DNA of 64,000 bases from Rhexocercosporidium sp. MPI-PUGE-AT-0058. Its lineage: Eukaryota > Ascomycota > Leotiomycetes > Helotiales. This document shows, piece after piece, positions 61,401 through 64,000 of the stretch (position 1 is its first letter; the number at the start of each line of letters is the position of its first letter). Below the pieces are notes generated by a model that searched no databases, was not told the DNA's origin, and was given only the letters and a program-made list of their open reading frames with translations. Location of the stretch: contig JAGTJL010000005.1 in NCBI GenBank assembly GCA_020746875.1, positions 2,294,001-2,358,000 on the forward strand, read 5' to 3'. The position numbers and the translations under genes are program-made.

Positions 61401-62084
61401 TCACTCTCCTCTCAGCTCTTCTGGCGTATCTTCCTGATGCTTCCAATCCCCCTTCCTAAAAGCCTCCAACCCCTTAATCTCATTATAAACCCTCCACACA
61501 GTCCCCAGCCCCTCAACATCAACACCATATCTCAATGCCCCCTCCACCGCAGGTGCAAGACACACATCTGCCATCGTCACCTCATCACCCACACTATACT
61601 TTCCCGCATACCCCTCGGCAACTTTATCATACGCCTCTAACCCCTTACCCATAAACTCCTTCGCCCATTCCGCCGGCGCAGCTTCCCCGCCTAGACTCTT
61701 GACCTTCCGTAGTATTCGTAGATTGGTAGGTGGTTGTGTGTCATTCGCTATGATGTTCACTAATTCCCTAACGCGAGCTCTGCCTATCACATTTTCAGGG
61801 GGTGGAAGAAGGCGTGGTGTATCGGGGAAGTACTCTTCGAGGAACTCAAGGATAGCGATCGATTGCCTGATCGTGACTGCTTCGCCAGAGGAGGTGGTGA
61901 GGGATAGGGTTGGGACGCTTGCACTTGGATTGAGCGAGGTATATGAGGGAGAAGATTGCTGGGAGCTGAGGAGGTGGATGTAGCTGAATTCGAGAGGGAT
62001 GCCCTTTAGATGTGCTGCGGTGCGGACGCGGGCGCTGCAGGAGGATCGGAAGTAGGAGTGGAGAAGGAGTTTTTGCTGGGACAT
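61401..62084 (-). CDS. Maleylacetoacetate isomerase / zeta-class glutathione S-transferase
   Basis: Single-exon frame of 227 residues, the normal length. The N-terminal thioredoxin-fold half carries YFRSSCSARVRTAAHLKG, matching the SSCS.RVR glutathione motif of zeta-class enzymes, and the RQSIAILEFLEE segment (usual QS.AI..YLEE). The C-terminal helical domain has VRELVNIIANDTQPPTNLRI and GDEVTMADVCLAPAV. The enzyme uses glutathione to isomerise maleylacetoacetate to fumarylacetoacetate in tyrosine and homogentisate breakdown; relatives act on maleylpyruvate. It ends 128 bp from the convergent TauD gene. The frame is intact. Confidence 0.92.
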   Translation of the reverse strand: MSQQKLLLHSYFRSSCSARVRTAAHLKGIPLEFSYIHLLSSQQSSPSYTSLNPSASVPTLSLTTSSGEAVTIRQSIAILEFLEEYFPDTPRLLPPPENVIGRARVRELVNIIANDTQPPTNLRILRKVKSLGGEAAPAEWAKEFMGKGLEAYDKVAEGYAGKYSVGDEVTMADVCLAPAVEGALRYGVDVEGLGTVWRVYNEIKGLEAFRKGDWKHQEDTPEELRGE

Positions 62085-62659
62085 CGTGTTAGCTAGTCAA
62101 AATGAGCGCTTTCTACTTCCGAGAGTCGTACTTGGGAGATATGGGGATATATAAAAACCTGGGGATGTTGACCTGGGCTTGGAGGGTTAGGCTTACAGCT
62201 TTGGAGATGATCATGCTACCCATAGCCATACGGAACACCGATTGGGGGAGCTGTGCAACCACTGCGAAACACAAAGCCGTTGCCAGCCATCATGAACCAG
62301 TTGACAGCGGGATTTCAAGGCGAGATTCTGCTGTATTGTGAAGTGAAGCCAGGAGAACACCGGATGGCTCTTGGGGTGAGGTGCGGGGTCATCCCGAATT
62401 GCGGGGTAGCGCGCTCCTGGAAGCGGAATTAAATCCTCGCGTCATGTCTGAACGCCGTATCAATTAGGGTATTGTAGTTCGGAGAAATAAGAAATCCGTA
62501 GGTGGGACAGTTACGAGAGAAAAAATACAGTATCAGACGAGAATAAAAACTTCAATTATTGAGACCATTGGGGGAAAAGAGAATGTCAAGCGAGGATACC
62601 GAAAGGGTTGGAAAGAAAACAAATAACGAATGGAAATGCCGAATCGACGGATAAGTGAA
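62085..62659. other. Intergenic, no supported gene
   Basis: Promoter side of the isomerase gene and 3' end of the MOSC gene. One 79-codon ORF (62102-62341) has no support. Confidence 0.5.
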
Positions 62660-64000
62660 TCAAGTCGAGATCCCCGGCCAGTCTATACATTTATCAGTTG
62701 GTAAGTAATCAAAGACAAAAGGAACACTCACAAAACTTCGTCCTCTCTTCATTCTTTCGACTAACTATAACCTCATCCCCAACCCTCAAAACACCTCCCT
62801 CGTCCCCCTTAGAGACAAACCCATACCTTCCAAAGATAGGACTATACTTCACTCCCGGATCAACCCTCCTATCTTTCTGCAGCAACTTCAATACTTCTCC
62901 ATCTCTCCCCGTCCCACTTTCACCAGTATGATAATCCACGTTCAGACTCTTGCACCTCCCACAATTACCTGTCAAAATGATCTTCGAGCCCGCATCACCA
63001 AACGTCAGCTCGCCCCAAAAGTCCTCAGAGTAAGCCTCAGCAAGCCCGCTGACTACAATGTTTGCGCGAAATTTCGTGAGGTCCATCTCGACATCCGAAG
63101 GGAGGCGAGTGCTCACATCAGCAACGGAAGATTCATTGATGACAAGGTACGGAGCACAGTCGTTGAAGGCAATAACTCCATCGTCTTCTTCTAGCATCGG
63201 CCCAATGACTGGAATCGAGCTCAACACTTTCGTGATCGTGTTGGCGGATCTTCGGCCTTGGTTTGCTGGCTTTCCTGGAAGGTTGCCTAGGACAGGGCGA
63301 GGATTGCCACCCCAATATGCGAGAACGACTCTGAATCCGAAGCGTTCGGAAAGCCACTTGTTGTATCTCTCCCCCATGTTATAGCCAGTCGTGGGGCTGG
63401 AGTGCATGATGACAGGCACTCTCTCGAGAGTATCCAAGCTTTGTGGCTCGAACGGGATTTCCAGTGTATTGGCCTTGCCGCTGGACTTGCCGGCTGGCGG
63501 ACGGTATGTGACGACTAGAGTGTTGTTGTCCTTGATAGACGGGTGGAATAGACACATGCTGGGGTATTTGGTGATGTGCATGTTTTCGAGCTTTTGGGGT
63601 GTTTCCTCATGGTCTTTAAGAAGCATGAAGCGACGATCCAAGTAGAATCCTTCCTGGGTCAACATAGCGGTTGGGACTTGACATCCTCGGATTGACTTGA
63701 TAGGGTAAATCCAGAGCTGTCTTCAATAAGCATTGTTCCTAACTCCACTAGATGCAGCTCACCTGGCTGATTTTCAATGTTTCTGCGTTCTGCCACAATA
63801 GTTAGCTTGGTCAGAAACTTGTTCCGACAATGATGTGTACCTGCTTAATTGTAGCCTGCTTGCTTGATCCGTTCTCATTATCTATAGACTTGAAAGCCTC
63901 TTTCATAGCTTTTGCTTGCTGGGCTTTTCTTGAGGATGGTCCGGCATTCTTCGAGCCTATGAGGCCGAAGTATGAAATCAGGCAAAGAACAATGCCCACG
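62660..64000 (-). CDS. MOSC-domain molybdenum-cofactor protein, mARC-like, partial at window edge
   Basis: Exons 63841-64000 (runs off the edge), 63763-63789, 62732-63716 and 62660-62682. The visible N-terminus is hydrophobic (VLCLISYFGLIGS), a likely membrane anchor. Then NAETLKISQ, LWIYPIKSIRGCQV and GFYLDRRFMLL form the MOSC N-terminal beta-barrel. The MOSC domain follows with FRANIVVSGLAEAYSEDFW and GNCGRCKSLNVD, where the Cys that binds molybdenum lies. The protein ends YWPGIST in a tiny 23-nt last exon. Relatives of mARC reduce N-hydroxylated compounds. The first in-window codon is GTG, so the true start is outside the window. Confidence 0.88.

Overview
The window is fungal nuclear DNA, most likely from a filamentous ascomycete (Pezizomycotina). 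My best guess is Leotiomycetes, but that rests only on gene content. The evidence is: genes broken by many short GT..AG introns of about 45-115 nt, families typical of such fungi (Zn2Cys6 regulators, OPT and MFS transporters, DUF6594, TauD and dienelactone hydrolase), an intron-containing tRNA-Pro, a Fot1/pogo transposon, and AT-rich stretches whose in-frame stops sit where CAG, CAA or CGA would be expected (RIP-like decay). Gene models were built by hand by joining open frames at GT..AG introns. For most genes the exon lengths sum to a multiple of three and the joined protein matches a known family.

1-11 kb is a graveyard of three or more related copies of a FluG/DUF3435-type tyrosine-recombinase-like gene (the family that includes Starship 'captains'). 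All are broken, on both strands, and lie among degraded unknown ORFs. 11.5-12.6 kb holds an intact alkaline (phyto)ceramidase. 13.6-15.4 kb is one complete but dead Fot1-like element with near-perfect terminal inverted repeats. 16-18.3 kb contains RIP-decayed coding relics, and 18.3-21.2 kb is AT-rich and gene-free.

21-37 kb holds a glycosylated membrane protein of unknown function, a tRNA-Pro(TGG) with intron, a DUF6594 membrane protein, a 9-exon 759-residue protein with a zincin HELAH motif whose codons are split by an intron, a dead F-box-like/DUF7730 relic, an intact oligopeptide transporter (OPT) and a long empty stretch.

37-58 kb looks like a sugar-utilisation neighbourhood: four Zn2Cys6 regulators, an MFS sugar transporter, a secreted GH27 alpha-galactosidase, a dead secreted GH16 glucanase and a dead alpha-glucoside-type MFS transporter. 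The dead transporter was hit by a 449-bp inverted-repeat element whose removal restores the reading frame at the insertion point. 58.7-62.1 kb carries a small catabolic set (dienelactone hydrolase, TauD-type dioxygenase with an apparent 1-nt frameshift, maleylacetoacetate isomerase/zeta GST). A MOSC-domain protein (mARC-like) runs off the right edge.

The window's main theme is contrast: intact metabolic genes next to many recently dead neighbours, together with dead mobile elements.
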